A DNA stretch of 29,480 bases, taken from a virus. The position numbers were made by a program, and so were the translations under genes. Of the stretch, positions 1-7,806 are shown piece by piece. Where the stretch lies: IMG/VR virus record IMGVR_UViG_3300049259_000121, positions 1 through 29,480 of that record. The stretch is one strand, 5' to 3'. A model generated the notes under the pieces. The model did not search any database, was not told the DNA's origin, and saw only the letters and a program-made list of their open reading frames with translations. Position 1 is the first letter of the stretch; every line of letters begins with the position of its first letter.

Positions 1-963
1 GACCACCCCGGCGTAGGCGGCCGCGAGGTAGAAGCCGTCCACGGTGACCGTCTGGTTCAGGACGCCGTTGTAGTACTCCAGCTGATTCGGGTAGGCCATG
101 ACGATCCGGCTGGAGCCGATGCCGCTCGCCAGGGCCGCCACGTTCGCGATCGTGCCCACGTAGGTCTGGTCGAGGCCACAGATGGCCATCCGCAGGATGC
201 CCTTGTTCGCGTCCGCCTGGAGGGCCGCGTTTAGCGTCGCGAGCATGCCACCGAGAGCCGCCTGGTCGGTTACCCCGTCGAACAGGGGAACCACCAGGTT
301 CACGTTGATGTTGTTCGCCGACAGCGTCTGGTAGGCGTCGGAGAACTGCTGGGCTACGGTGCCGATCGCGGGGTCGAGCGCGATGGCGTAGATCTGGTTC
401 GCGCCGTTGAGGATGGCCACTCCGGCGGCGAAGGTGATCGGGCTGACCAGGGCGCCGGTCGTCGGGTCCAGGGCCGGGCCGTACGTCTCCACGATCGAGG
501 TGTAGTCCTCGAAGAAGTTCAGCGAGTGGTAGCTCGCGTCGGTGTACTGGTAGGTCACCGTGACCTGCGGGTACGCGGTCTCGATCTTGCCGCCGGACGA
601 CTTGGTGACCGTCGTGGTCGAGTTCGCCGTGCCACCCGAGGTGTTCGTGGTGACCGCGTAGTCGTGCGTCACCGCGCCGACGTCCGGCGCGAACAGGTAC
701 GGGATGCTCTGGCCGGTGGCGTTCGGGTCGGTGATGTACCCGCGCATCTGGATTGTTGCCGGGTTGATCCCGCGCTTGGTCAGCTGCACCGCGTTTCCGG
801 CGGCGAAGCTGATGGTCTCGGTGAAGGTGTTGTAGCCGACACCGGACCCGACGATGCACACGACAGTAGGAGCAACCCCGGCCGTGGCGATCGTGGGGGT
901 CTGACCGGCGTCCACGTACACGCCAGGGTGGCGATACTGGCTGAAATCGATACTGGCGGTCAT
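1..963 (-). CDS. Tail sheath protein, N-terminal part (runs off left edge)
   Basis: This is the contractile tail sheath subunit, which polymerises around the tail tube and contracts to drive it through the host envelope. The 321 visible codons start with ATG at 963 behind a CGGAGGGG ribosome site. The N-terminus reads MTASIDFSQYRHPGVYVDAG, the typical sheath opening that places a P-G-V-Y strand near residue 13. Near the edge the protein reads YNGVLNQTVTVDGFYLAAAY, matching the conserved region before the C-terminal sheath fold in which the chain runs through an AAAYAG stretch. The reading frame is open to base 1, so the C-terminal part lies outside the window. It identifies the virus as a myovirus. 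A 67-base gap separates it from the upstream connector gene. Confidence is high because both ends of the visible part fit the family. Confidence 0.88.
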   Translation of the reverse strand, partial: MTASIDFSQYRHPGVYVDAGQTPTIATAGVAPTVVCIVGSGVGYNTFTETISFAAGNAVQLTKRGINPATIQMRGYITDPNATGQSIPYLFAPDVGAVTHDYAVTTNTSGGTANSTTTVTKSSGGKIETAYPQVTVTYQYTDASYHSLNFFEDYTSIVETYGPALDPTTGALVSPITFAAGVAILNGANQIYAIALDPAIGTVAQQFSDAYQTLSANNINVNLVVPLFDGVTDQAALGGMLATLNAALQADANKGILRMAICGLDQTYVGTIANVAALASGIGSSRIVMAYPNQLEYYNGVLNQTVTVDGFYLAAAYAGVV

Positions 964-1030
964 CGACCCCTCCGGGCAGCAGGTGCTCGTTCGTCAGTTG
1001 GGCTGGGCACCCGGGGAGCCGACAGGATGA

Positions 1031-1711
1031 TCAGGTCCAGTTGGTGCGGTCCCAGTTGCCCGGAGTGGGCGGCGCCGTCGGTGAGCCGGGACCGGGCCAC
1101 GGTGGTTCGGGGCTGCCCTCGACGTAGTCGATGAAGGTGACTCCGGAGAGCGGGACCAGCGCGGTGTTGAGCTGATCGGTCAGGAACTCGCCGCGCACGT
1201 CGAACCGACAGGAGATCTCATAGATGATCTCGTCGGTGCCCCACGGGGTGCCGATCGGCGTGGCGTCGCCCATCGGCTCGATGTCGTCGAAGTTCGCGTT
1301 GACCGCGATCAGGTCGTTGCCCTCGATCTTGGTCCGGAAGCTGGCCAACGCGGGGTTGAAGCGGGCGCCGACGAACACCCGGACGACCTCGTCGAAGAGC
1401 CGGTCCCGTTCGTAGCTCGACAGCGCGACGATGGTCATCGTCACCGAGCCCGAGAAGATCCAGCGGCTGTACTCGATGAGCCGGTTGTTTACCTCGTCCA
1501 CAGCCGTCTCGACGTGCCCGATCCCGGCGATGCTCAGCTCGGAGTCATCGGCGTACTGCACCCAGATGCCCGGGTAGTGCGCCTGTTTCACCGGGTATTC
1601 GATGGACACCAGCGGCTTGTTCTGGCCCCGGAAGTCGGCGTTCGGGTGGGTGTCGGTGAAGACCGACTCCAGTGCCTCGACCACGGCGGCCTTGATCGGA
1701 ACTCGGTACAT
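1031..1711 (-). CDS. Probable tail terminator / head-tail joining protein
   Basis: This 226-residue protein lies directly upstream of the sheath and one base downstream of the preceding gene, which is the usual position for a tail terminator or neck protein. The N-terminus (MYRVPIKAAVVEALESVF) is an amphipathic helix. It is followed by mixed alpha/beta sequence containing RLIEYSRWIFSGSVTMTIVA and LFDEVVRVFVG, like tail-completion folds with a central sheet. The last 25 residues are Pro/Gly-rich and probably disordered. No catalytic motif is visible. The functional call rests on size, fold impression and gene order rather than on a diagnostic motif, so a general neck protein is the alternative. 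Confidence 0.6.
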   Translation of the reverse strand: MYRVPIKAAVVEALESVFTDTHPNADFRGQNKPLVSIEYPVKQAHYPGIWVQYADDSELSIAGIGHVETAVDEVNNRLIEYSRWIFSGSVTMTIVALSSYERDRLFDEVVRVFVGARFNPALASFRTKIEGNDLIAVNANFDDIEPMGDATPIGTPWGTDEIIYEISCRFDVRGEFLTDQLNTALVPLSGVTFIDYVEGSPEPPWPGPGSPTAPPTPGNWDRTNWT

Positions 1712-1712
1712 G

Positions 1713-2429
1713 TCAGAGCCCTCCTCGGGTCAGGAAGTGCTCCCACTCGGCCGCGTCGGTCGCGTAGACGGTGGTAAGCGGGACATTCGAGCGGAAGGCC
1801 ACTCCGGAGAGCGCGGCGTTGAGGAACTGGAGGGCGCGCAGGCCCGGGTGTCGCCAGCGCACGCCGACGTTGCCCGCTGCGATCTGGCCGGACGCTCCTC
1901 GGCCCCAGCCCATGCCGTCGGAGCGGCGGCTGATCCGACCGGGCGCGCCCGGGTAACTGGCCACCGTCCACACGGTCTCCATCTCGCCAGTCCACTTGTT
2001 CCGGCGGCGGACCTGCTTGCGCTGCCCGATCGGCGCCGCGCGGCGGAAGATGAGCACCTGGGTCCGGCCGTCCATCGTGGTGCGAACGCGGGTCTTCGGG
2101 TTCTTCGCCCGGATCCGGCCGTCCTCGTCGGACACCCACATCGGCACGGTCTTGCCCGCCAGGCTCCGCATGGTGCGTGGGCCGGTGCCCTGCTCCATGA
2201 ACCAGGTCCAGCTGTCCGGGAAGTAGATCCCGAACCAGCCCTCCTCGTAGATCGGTGTCAGGCGGCTGGCCGTGGCGCCGGTGACGCGCGGCATGCTCAT
2301 CCGGGCCGTGTAGACCGCGTCGATCGCGAGGTAACGCGTGACGTCCCGGCCGTACCCCTCGGCGCGCATCACCATCCGGTCGGGGGTGCCGGACCCGAGT
2401 CGGAGGATCTGCGCGGTGATGGAGGCCAT
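1713..2429 (-). CDS. Neck / minor head-tail connector protein (HK97 gp10-like size and position)
   Basis: This protein of 238 residues starts at ATG 2429 with only a weak ribosome site and ends one base before the terminator gene. Residues near 65-80 read WFGIYFPDSWTWFMEQGTGP, where a W/F-rich stretch leads into an EQGTGPR turn. It resembles the FxExGT(G/K) signature of HK97 gp10-type neck proteins, which sit between portal complex and tail. A basic central stretch (about residues 100-150, with RRRNKW) and a C-terminal helix follow. Gene order, immediately before terminator and sheath, supports a neck role. I cannot separate a gp10-like neck protein from another minor tail protein on sequence alone. 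Confidence 0.62.
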   Translation of the reverse strand: MASITAQILRLGSGTPDRMVMRAEGYGRDVTRYLAIDAVYTARMSMPRVTGATASRLTPIYEEGWFGIYFPDSWTWFMEQGTGPRTMRSLAGKTVPMWVSDEDGRIRAKNPKTRVRTTMDGRTQVLIFRRAAPIGQRKQVRRRNKWTGEMETVWTVASYPGAPGRISRRSDGMGWGRGASGQIAAGNVGVRWRHPGLRALQFLNAALSGVAFRSNVPLTTVYATDAAEWEHFLTRGGL

Positions 2430-2449
2430 TTCGTCACTTTCTGTATTTG

Positions 2450-2479
2450 CACAGGGGTGGCGGTTTCGCTACCCTTGTG
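2450..2479. other. Intergenic 13-bp hairpin
   Basis: The 92-base gap between two neck genes contains an inverted repeat with arms 2450-2462 and 2467-2479 and a four-base loop. Read on the plus strand all 13 positions can pair, with two G-U wobbles. Read on the minus strand, the coding direction, those two positions become A-C mismatches. No U-tract follows on either side. It may be a weak terminator, an RNA processing site or a plus-strand RNA element; its role is unknown. Confidence 0.4.
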
Positions 2480-2521
2480 TCAACTTCGCAGGTCAGCGCC
2501 TTGGAGCTTCATTTTCTTTCG

Positions 2522-2914
2522 TTACTCTCCGTCTCGCTCCGCGTAGAGCGGCGTCCAGTCGAGGACCTCGGTCTCTCTCAGCAGCTGCACCGTCAACCCC
2601 GCTGCCGCCGAGATCCACCACCCAAGCCAGGACATCTCCGGCGGGCAATCGGCGTGCGGAGGGATCCGGATCGCCACGCGGGACTCGGCGACCTGCGCGA
2701 GCGCGCCCTCGACCGGCCGCGAGAGCATGTCCGGAGCCAGATGCACTGGCGCCCAGTCCGCCACCTCGTCGTCGCTCAGCCTCTTCAGATCCAGGAAGCC
2801 GGTGGCGTCGTTCCAGTAGAACTGCCGCCAGGTGGGGTTCACCTCGGCGTCGATAGCCCGGAAGGCCAGCTGGCTCTCCGGGCCAGCCAGCAGATCCAGC
2901 ACGTAGTTGACCAT
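2522..2914 (-). CDS. Small structural-region protein, function unknown
   Basis: This 130-residue acidic protein overlaps the stop of the preceding gene in a TGATG arrangement, implying translational coupling. It begins MVNYVLDLLAG. It contains an aromatic patch around WRQFYWNDATGFLDLKRL (about residues 29-46) and a C-terminal hydrophobic stretch, MSWLGWWISAAAGLTVQLL, that is too short and polar-flanked to call a membrane helix with confidence. There is no recognisable domain. Its place between a zinc-ribbon neck protein and a gp10-like protein suggests a role in head-tail joining. That is context inference only. Confidence 0.7.
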   Translation of the reverse strand: MVNYVLDLLAGPESQLAFRAIDAEVNPTWRQFYWNDATGFLDLKRLSDDEVADWAPVHLAPDMLSRPVEGALAQVAESRVAIRIPPHADCPPEMSWLGWWISAAAGLTVQLLRETEVLDWTPLYAERDGE

Positions 2915-3642
2915 CAGTCGATCACCCCATCGCTCGGGATCAACGGCGCCCGGATCTGTTCGAACTCCGGAAACTGTCGCGGGAAGTCGCTGTGCGTCGT
3001 CAGCAGGGTGTGCAGGCCGACCTTGCTGCTCGGCTCCAGCAGGTAGGCCACCGTGCCGGGTTCCTCCAGCCGGGCCTGCATCCGGGCATAGGTGATCGCC
3101 GCATCGGCCTGGGCCGGGTGGTCATAGCCCGAGCGCAGCGTGGTCCGGCGTGGCGCGGCGGGCAGCCGCCAGCGGGAGGCGTCGGCCCGGATGATGTAGT
3201 CGCCCTCGCGCATCCGGAAGTCCCAGGTGGATTCGACATTCACCGACTCGGGGTGCACGACGCCCTGCCGGTTGAGCTTCTCGTCCTCGTCGTTGTCGGC
3301 CCAGAGCGCGGGCCGGACAATGCGCGCCCGGTAGCCACCCTCGAAGGTGGTGCCGAAGCAGTCCGGGCAGCGGTTGATCGAGGGCTGCTGGTAGACCCGG
3401 GCCTTGCGATCGTCCAGGGATCCGCTGGCGCCGTAGCAGCGCGAGCAGCGGGTCACCAAACCTGCCTCGAAGTCGAGCAGCGACCACATCAGGTAGAAGA
3501 TCGAGTACTCGCCGAGACTCCACAGCGCCTGATCATGCCGGTAGCGCTCCTGGTCGATCGCCCAGTTCTGCGGGGCGCGGACGTAGAAGCGCTCGCCGGT
3601 GGCCGCGCTCGGGGCAGGCGGCTGCGGGATCGGAAGGGGCAT
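2914..3642 (-). CDS. Zinc-ribbon head-tail connector-type protein
   Basis: The chosen start is ATG 3642 (MPLPIPQPPAPS), preceded by GAGAGGTG and lying 10 bases after the upstream stop. A longer open frame to 3921 runs through the lectin gene and is not used. The 242-residue product has a Pro-rich leader and an aromatic helix region (SLGEYSIFYLMWSLLDFEAG). Next comes a four-cysteine zinc ribbon of two CxxC knuckles, RCSRC and RCPDC, separated by about 21 residues. A beta-rich half follows with REGDYIIRADASRWRL. The ribbon is probably structural. Position in the neck cluster supports a connector or neck function, but no family name can be assigned confidently. Confidence 0.72.
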   Translation of the reverse strand: MPLPIPQPPAPSAATGERFYVRAPQNWAIDQERYRHDQALWSLGEYSIFYLMWSLLDFEAGLVTRCSRCYGASGSLDDRKARVYQQPSINRCPDCFGTTFEGGYRARIVRPALWADNDEDEKLNRQGVVHPESVNVESTWDFRMREGDYIIRADASRWRLPAAPRRTTLRSGYDHPAQADAAITYARMQARLEEPGTVAYLLEPSSKVGLHTLLTTHSDFPRQFPEFEQIRAPLIPSDGVID

Positions 3643-3652
3643 CGAGCACCTC

Positions 3653-4306
3653 TCAGAAGTAGGCCATGAAGGCGCTCGTGACGTACGGGGAGGGACCGCC
3701 GGATACCGCCGTGTCCCGGTAGGTCGCAATCTCGGTATCGGTGGGCACATGCGAGAAGAAGCGCAGGTCGTCGATGGTGGGTCCAGTGTTAGACCACTCA
3801 GCCATGTTGATTCGGTCAGCGTTGATCGTGAGCTGAGTACCTGCTGCAAAAGATTGGATGCCGGTTTGGACACCATCCAAAAGCATACGACAAGCTCCTG
3901 TTGAACGGAGATATGTCGCACAATAATGGTGGTAGGTGGCGGAGGGCGATGTTCCAGTAGGCCTGGCTAACAACGAGTCATCGGAAGCTCGGCGAGCTTG
4001 AACGCCCATTGTTCCATTGATGTTTACGACACCCCAGGTGCCAGAGTTGATCGCATCCTTTTCCCAGCGCACCCACCAATTGACGTAGTTGTTCTTTGCC
4101 CAGAACATCACGCACCGGTCGTCGGTCTGGGTGGCAGTCAGCAGGGAGCCCGGGAAGACCGGCATCGTGGCGCCGGTCTTGCCCAGGGCATTGCCGGTAT
4201 GCCCGCCCGCGACAGATACGGCGTTGGCGCCGAAAGTCAGGGTCCGGCCGTTGCCGGAGAAGTCCGTCCCATCGACGTCGAAGCTGTAGGCACCCTCCAG
4301 CGACAT
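3653..4306 (-). CDS. LamG / concanavalin A-like lectin-domain virion protein
   Basis: The 217-residue product opens EGAYSFDVDGTDFSGNGRTL, the classic start of a LamG/pentraxin-type jelly roll (YxFD..G.D.SGNG). Later strands carry MFWAKNN, a YHHYCATY motif, a LLDGVQ turn and the ending TIDDLRFFSHVPTDTEIATY. This last is the usual terminal DDxRxxxxxLTxxEI element. Such domains bind carbohydrate and decorate phage heads or fibres. It is preceded by AGGTGGGG and lies three bases after the next upstream gene. Base composition is visibly lower in GC than its neighbours between about 3780 and 4110, suggesting recent acquisition. Whether it binds the host cell wall or environmental glycans cannot be told. 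Confidence 0.8.
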   Translation of the reverse strand: MSLEGAYSFDVDGTDFSGNGRTLTFGANAVSVAGGHTGNALGKTGATMPVFPGSLLTATQTDDRCVMFWAKNNYVNWWVRWEKDAINSGTWGVVNINGTMGVQARRASDDSLLARPTGTSPSATYHHYCATYLRSTGACRMLLDGVQTGIQSFAAGTQLTINADRINMAEWSNTGPTIDDLRFFSHVPTDTEIATYRDTAVSGGPSPYVTSAFMAYF

Positions 4307-4309
4307 TGA

Positions 4310-4591
4310 TCACCCCACCTTGAGTAGGGTGAAGTGCCATTGGATGTGGTCAGTAAAGGACGTACTTGCGATGCTGCCGAAAAATACCCCAGTATCCAAA
4401 ATGTAGGCATCCCGCAATGTAAAACCGCTATTTACTTGATTGCCATCGAATTGGCTAGTGAACCCCCAATTGAGGATTACCCAGCCTTCGGGCGGCGAGT
4501 AGTTGCAGTAGTTGTCGCCGCCAATAGCAGTAGGCTCGGTGACCGTGACATGATCCAGCTCGAAAGAGACTGAAATTGGGAGCGAAGGCAT
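4310..4591 (-). CDS. Small beta-rich virion-type protein, function unknown
   Basis: This 93-residue protein starts at ATG 4591 inside a TAATG junction with the preceding gene. It is rich in aromatic and small polar residues (NYCNYSPPEGWVILNWGF), alternating in a beta-strand pattern, and has no helix-forming stretch. Its base composition is distinctly AT-richer than the flanking genes, and it shares this with the lectin gene just downstream. The two look like one transferred unit. It could be a decoration or fibre accessory protein, but no family is recognised. Confidence 0.7.
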   Translation of the reverse strand: MPSLPISVSFELDHVTVTEPTAIGGDNYCNYSPPEGWVILNWGFTSQFDGNQVNSGFTLRDAYILDTGVFFGSIASTSFTDHIQWHFTLLKVG

Positions 4592-4992
4592 TAGTACCCC
4601 TTTACGAAAGCGGTCACGTAGAACTTGTCCGTCGCGGAGTTGTAGAAGGCGCCCAGGAAGTCGCGCTTGCTGGCCGTCGTCGTGAGGGTCACCGCCGTCA
4701 GGTCGGTGCCCAGCACGAACTTGGTGTCAAGGGTGATCGTCCGGCTACCCGTGGCGTCCTGGATCAACTCCCAGAGGATGCGCTGGCCATCGACCGCGTT
4801 GGTGGGGTTGCCCAGCGTCCGGTTGCCGCCCAGGGTCACCCGGTAGTGGTTGCCCAGCGCGGCGTTGGTGGCCACCGTGGCTGCGTCCGTCAGGGTGACC
4901 GGTGCGAACTGGACTCCGGGCGCGACGACATCGCCAGAGGGCATCTCCTGGATGGTCCCGCTGACGGTGACGAGTGGACGCCGTGCTGTCAT
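4591..4992 (-). CDS. Phage beta-strand fibre/decoration domain protein
   Basis: The product has 133 residues with a TGATG junction upstream. From about residue 32 it matches a domain that recurs at the ends of phage structural proteins. It contains LTDAATVATNAALGNHYRVT, then GGNRTLGNP, then DGQRILWELIQDATGSRTIT, and finally FLGAFYNSATDKFYVTAFVKG. This is an all-beta module normally found on fibres, head fibres or tail appendages. Here it forms nearly the whole protein. A surface-display role is inferred from family use and from its position between two decoration-like proteins and the lectin gene. Confidence 0.75.
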   Translation of the reverse strand: MTARRPLVTVSGTIQEMPSGDVVAPGVQFAPVTLTDAATVATNAALGNHYRVTLGGNRTLGNPTNAVDGQRILWELIQDATGSRTITLDTKFVLGTDLTAVTLTTTASKRDFLGAFYNSATDKFYVTAFVKGY

Positions 4993-5498
4993 CAGGCCAG
5001 GACGACCGGCGGAAGCGACTGGAAGTTGATCGCGGTGGCCGAGGTGGCGAAGCCGACCCGCTGAACGACCTGACCAGTACCGGACGGTGCCGTGCCGGTG
5101 GCCGCGCCCGGGGTCGCTGCTGACAGGTAGACGACGCCGGGCGTCTGGCCCGTCACCTGCGTATCGGTGCCCTCGAAGTAGACCGTGGCGGCGGCGGCGT
5201 TGGACACGGCCGCGAGCACGAAACCGTGGGCCTCCTTGCCCGCCGTGGATGCATCGGCCTTGCGCACCTTGGCGCCCGTGCTGTTCCAGACGTTGACCAG
5301 GTCTCCGGCGGCCAGCGCCTCGGAAGCGGTGATCGTCGCGGTGTCGGCGCCGATGCCGACCGGCATCATCGAGTTGTCGATCCGGCCGGTCGCGTCGAGT
5401 GCAGGAATTTTGCCAGTGTCGCCCGCGCCCGCCGAGGTGACGATGGCCGCCTTCTCGGTGATCGTCCCCGCGTTGTTGTAGAGGTACTTGTCCGCCAT
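4992..5498 (-). CDS. Head fibre/decoration-like protein with C-terminal beta module
   Basis: This 168-residue protein starts at ATG 5498 behind AAGGAG. The N-terminus (MADKYLYNNAGTITEKAAIV) is followed by a linker, KIPALDATGRIDNSMMPVGI, similar to the LD-x-G-K/R-ID-x-x-x-(M/L)P repeat of phage fibre stalks. The C-terminal half (about 55-168) is a small beta barrel. It has ALAAGDLVNVWNSTGAKVRKAD, then PGVVYLSA, and ends VVQRVGFATSATAINFQ. This kind of module is often seen in capsid decoration and head-fibre proteins. The next protein upstream ends in a related module. I judge it a virion surface protein; the exact location on head or tail is uncertain. Confidence 0.75.
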   Translation of the reverse strand: MADKYLYNNAGTITEKAAIVTSAGAGDTGKIPALDATGRIDNSMMPVGIGADTATITASEALAAGDLVNVWNSTGAKVRKADASTAGKEAHGFVLAAVSNAAAATVYFEGTDTQVTGQTPGVVYLSAATPGAATGTAPSGTGQVVQRVGFATSATAINFQSLPPVVLA

Positions 5499-5508
5499 GG
5501 TCGTCTCC

Positions 5509-6186
5509 TTAAATGATCTTGATCGATGGGCTGCGGTCGACGAACAGGGATATCGGGCTGGTAGCCATGCCCACCTGCGCGAGGAACACCGCCCCCGGAG
5601 CGGCCGGGGGAGTCTGGGTCAGCACGCCGTTGGTGCCGAGGTACACGGGCTGGCTGGGTGTCCAGGTCCAGGTCGGCTCGATCATGGAGCCGAACATCAG
5701 CGCTTCTACCTCAGAGCCCTGACTTGCCGCGCTGGCCGTGACCCACAGCGGCGCGTTGACGTCGCCGACGTCGTCGTTGCTGGCGTAGTCCAGCAAGCCG
5801 TCCGGAGCCGGGGTCACCACGCGGTGGCCTGACAGCGCGGATGCCGCCACGCCGGTGGCCCACAGCTGCCGGGCGGTTCCGCCGACGCCGCTGTTCTCCA
5901 GCAGCGACGAGGCCTGCGCGTCCAAGGGGTACGCGGTGCCGCCCTGGATGCCCGTCCAGAGCCGCGTGACGGCGTCCGGGCCCAGGAACTCCGGCAAGAG
6001 CCCATGGGCGGTGTACAGCGTGCTCAGGGCGATTGCCTGACCCTCGGGGGTGGTGATGTCGGCCGGAGTCGTCAGCGCCTGGTCGGCGTAGACCACCACG
6101 GCCGTGCGCGGCGGCGTCAAGATCGGGGCCAGGTCATCGCCATAGAGGTAGGTCGCCCGGTCCTGGGGGAATCGGTATCGAGTCAC
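5509..6186 (-). CDS. Structural protein with C-terminal decoration-type beta module
   Basis: A GTG start at 6186 behind GAGGTGACCG gives 225 residues. The first 80 residues (RATYLYGDDLAPILTPPRTA, VVVYADQAL) look like the N-terminal region of phage fibre or baseplate-spike proteins that lists a value pair and then a sequence with TTPEGQAI. The last 45 residues (QPVYLGTNGVLTQTPPAAPG then VFLAQVGMATSPISLFVD) share the VYLG..G.LT..PP..PG.V...VG.A.S pattern with the next gene downstream. The two genes therefore carry homologous surface modules. The gene lies eight bases after the connector gene stop. Function is inferred as head decoration or short fibre. Confidence 0.72.
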   Translation of the reverse strand: MTRYRFPQDRATYLYGDDLAPILTPPRTAVVVYADQALTTPADITTPEGQAIALSTLYTAHGLLPEFLGPDAVTRLWTGIQGGTAYPLDAQASSLLENSGVGGTARQLWATGVAASALSGHRVVTPAPDGLLDYASNDDVGDVNAPLWVTASAASQGSEVEALMFGSMIEPTWTWTPSQPVYLGTNGVLTQTPPAAPGAVFLAQVGMATSPISLFVDRSPSIKII

Positions 6187-6194
6187 CGGTCACC

Positions 6195-7064
6195 TCAGTA
6201 CAGTCCGGGCCGGTAGAAGCGCGGCCGCCCTCGGGTGCCCATGTACCGCGTCCCTGCCGGAGAGCGGCCGTACGCGCCGCCGGACACGAGGATGGCCGGG
6301 CGGCCCAGGCCCATGGAGCGGATCTTGAAGACGTCGAGCTGCTCCTTCAGCTGCTGCTGCTCGTCGGAGAGCACCTGGCTCCAGCGGTCCATGTAGTCCC
6401 GTCGCTCATGCCGGGTGACCTCGCCGCCCATCAGCAGCGGCTGCTCGACGTAGGAGCGCCGCAGGTGCTTGAGGATCTCGACGTAGAGCGCCTGTTCCAG
6501 CAAGGCGCCCCACTGGGTCAGCGGGAAGGCCGCGCCGCCGTCGCCGTCGAGGGTGTAGGTCTGGTACGGCTGGGCGGCGGTGTTCAGCCGCCCGACGGCG
6601 AAGCGCAACAGCTGCGCGATCCGGCCTCGATTGAAATGGCTCTGGGCGTACACCTGGAGGTTCGGCCCGCCCAGTGGCGAGTCGAACAGGTCCTCGAAGC
6701 GGTTCCAGCCCTGCTCGACGACGCCCTTCATGCCGTCGGAGAGCGCCGCGTAATCCGGGCTGAACTCGCCGACCTGGACATGGGTCGTGTAGCTCTCGCC
6801 GGTGCCGTCGAGCGTGTAGGACCAGGTGAGCGCGAAGGGGCCGATGGCCGCCGTCTCATCCGAGGTCAACTGGATCTCGTAGGCGCCCACGTCGGCGCGG
6901 GTGGCCGCCCGGTTGGTGAAGACCGGGGCACTGGTGTCCTCGCTCTTCATGGTCACCCGGACCAGGTTCGAATCGGGGTCGCCGATCTGCCCGCGCACGT
7001 AGACGTGCATGCCCAGCACGGAGGGGTCGTACTGATTGATCCAGATCCTGTCGGACAGGGTCAC
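6195..7064 (-). CDS. Head-to-tail connector / tail-completion protein
   Basis: The 289-residue product uses GTG 7064 behind GGAGGAGCTG. Residues 1-110 form a beta-rich domain (HVYVRGQIGDPDSNLVRVTM, GAYEIQLTSDETAAIGPFAL). This is followed by a helical half: DYAALSDGMKGVVEQGWNRF, RIAQLLRFAVGRLNTAAQ, then ALLEQALYVEILKHLRRSYV. The C-terminal tail is basic and rich in Gly, Arg and Tyr. A beta N-domain followed by a helical bundle with an RRDYMDRW segment fits head-completion proteins lying several genes after the capsid gene in large actinophages. I did not find an enzymatic motif. The call rests on architecture and position. Confidence 0.65.
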   Translation of the reverse strand: MTLSDRIWINQYDPSVLGMHVYVRGQIGDPDSNLVRVTMKSEDTSAPVFTNRAATRADVGAYEIQLTSDETAAIGPFALTWSYTLDGTGESYTTHVQVGEFSPDYAALSDGMKGVVEQGWNRFEDLFDSPLGGPNLQVYAQSHFNRGRIAQLLRFAVGRLNTAAQPYQTYTLDGDGGAAFPLTQWGALLEQALYVEILKHLRRSYVEQPLLMGGEVTRHERRDYMDRWSQVLSDEQQQLKEQLDVFKIRSMGLGRPAILVSGGAYGRSPAGTRYMGTRGRPRFYRPGLY

Positions 7065-7074
7065 CAGCTCCTCC

Positions 7075-7764
7075 TCACAGCTCGAAGACGTCCATGGAAG
7101 TGCCGATGATGAAGCAGGTGCCGCCGCCCTGCTGCGAGCCGACGACGGCCGGGTCCTGGCAGCGCAGCTTCACCTGGAAGTTCACGTTCTGCTGAGCGCC
7201 CGGCGCTCCGTAGATGTAGCCGTGCATCTGCGACTGGGGCGGGTAGGGCAGAGACGCGGAGTAGGCGGGGCCGAAGCTGTTGCCGTTGAACCGCGCCTCC
7301 TGCACGCTCGACGAGTTCGCGAGCAGGTTGATCGTGGCAAAGCGCGCCGAGTCGTTGCCGATGAAGGTCCACCGGTAGAGAACCAGGACCGGGCGTCCGC
7401 CGGGGATGAGGGTGTTGACGTTGACGATCGTCGGTGCGGTGTTGACGCTGATCGCCGTCGTGTTCACCTGAGCCGCGTTGCCCGCGCCGCCGAGCCAGCC
7501 CTTCGTGCCGGAGCGCTGCCAGGATCCGGCCACATTGGACACCGGCTGGGTCCAGACCCACATGATGTTCGAGTCGGCCTGCCAGTACATCCGGCCGTGC
7601 TGAGCGGAGCCCAGGTTGCTCGGCCGGGCCGCCTGGTTCGCGACCACCTCGACACCCGGGTGCTGGTCCAGGATCCCGAAGGTCTGGGCGAAATCGTCTG
7701 GAGTGAACGAGTCGGATAGCACCGGCGACATCAGGCCGAGGTTCGGGGTCTTGCTCGCGGTCAT
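7075..7764 (-). CDS. Fibre-like structural protein
   Basis: The product is 229 residues starting at ATG 7764 just after GAGGTAGAG. The opening TPNLGLMSPVLSDSFTPDDF and the following HGRMYWQADSNIMWVWT pattern resemble the N-terminal part of phage fibre and appendage proteins, which attach to the virion and lead into a YxAD.N..W.W strand pair. The rest is beta-rich and small-residue-rich, with a late pair of cysteines (LRCQDP and GTCFI). No sugar-binding site is visible. It lies at the start of the decoration/connector block and follows a candidate terminator, so it may lead its own transcript segment. A head fibre or minor tail protein are both possible. Confidence 0.7.
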   Translation of the reverse strand: MTASKTPNLGLMSPVLSDSFTPDDFAQTFGILDQHPGVEVVANQAARPSNLGSAQHGRMYWQADSNIMWVWTQPVSNVAGSWQRSGTKGWLGGAGNAAQVNTTAISVNTAPTIVNVNTLIPGGRPVLVLYRWTFIGNDSARFATINLLANSSSVQEARFNGNSFGPAYSASLPYPPQSQMHGYIYGAPGAQQNVNFQVKLRCQDPAVVGSQQGGGTCFIIGTSMDVFEL

Positions 7765-7806
7765 CTCTACCTCATGCGCTCATGGGGTTGAACAGGGCGA
7801 GGAGGG

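Noticed and set aside
2430-2521. TTGACA on the minus strand in the neck-gene gap as a -35 promoter box
   Set aside because: No acceptable -10 sequence lies 16-18 bases downstream, and the box overlaps the hairpin.
3643-3921. Upstream extension of the zinc-ribbon connector gene to a start at 3921
   Set aside because: The added residues are the out-of-frame reading of the LamG gene, and a good ribosome site sits before ATG 3642.
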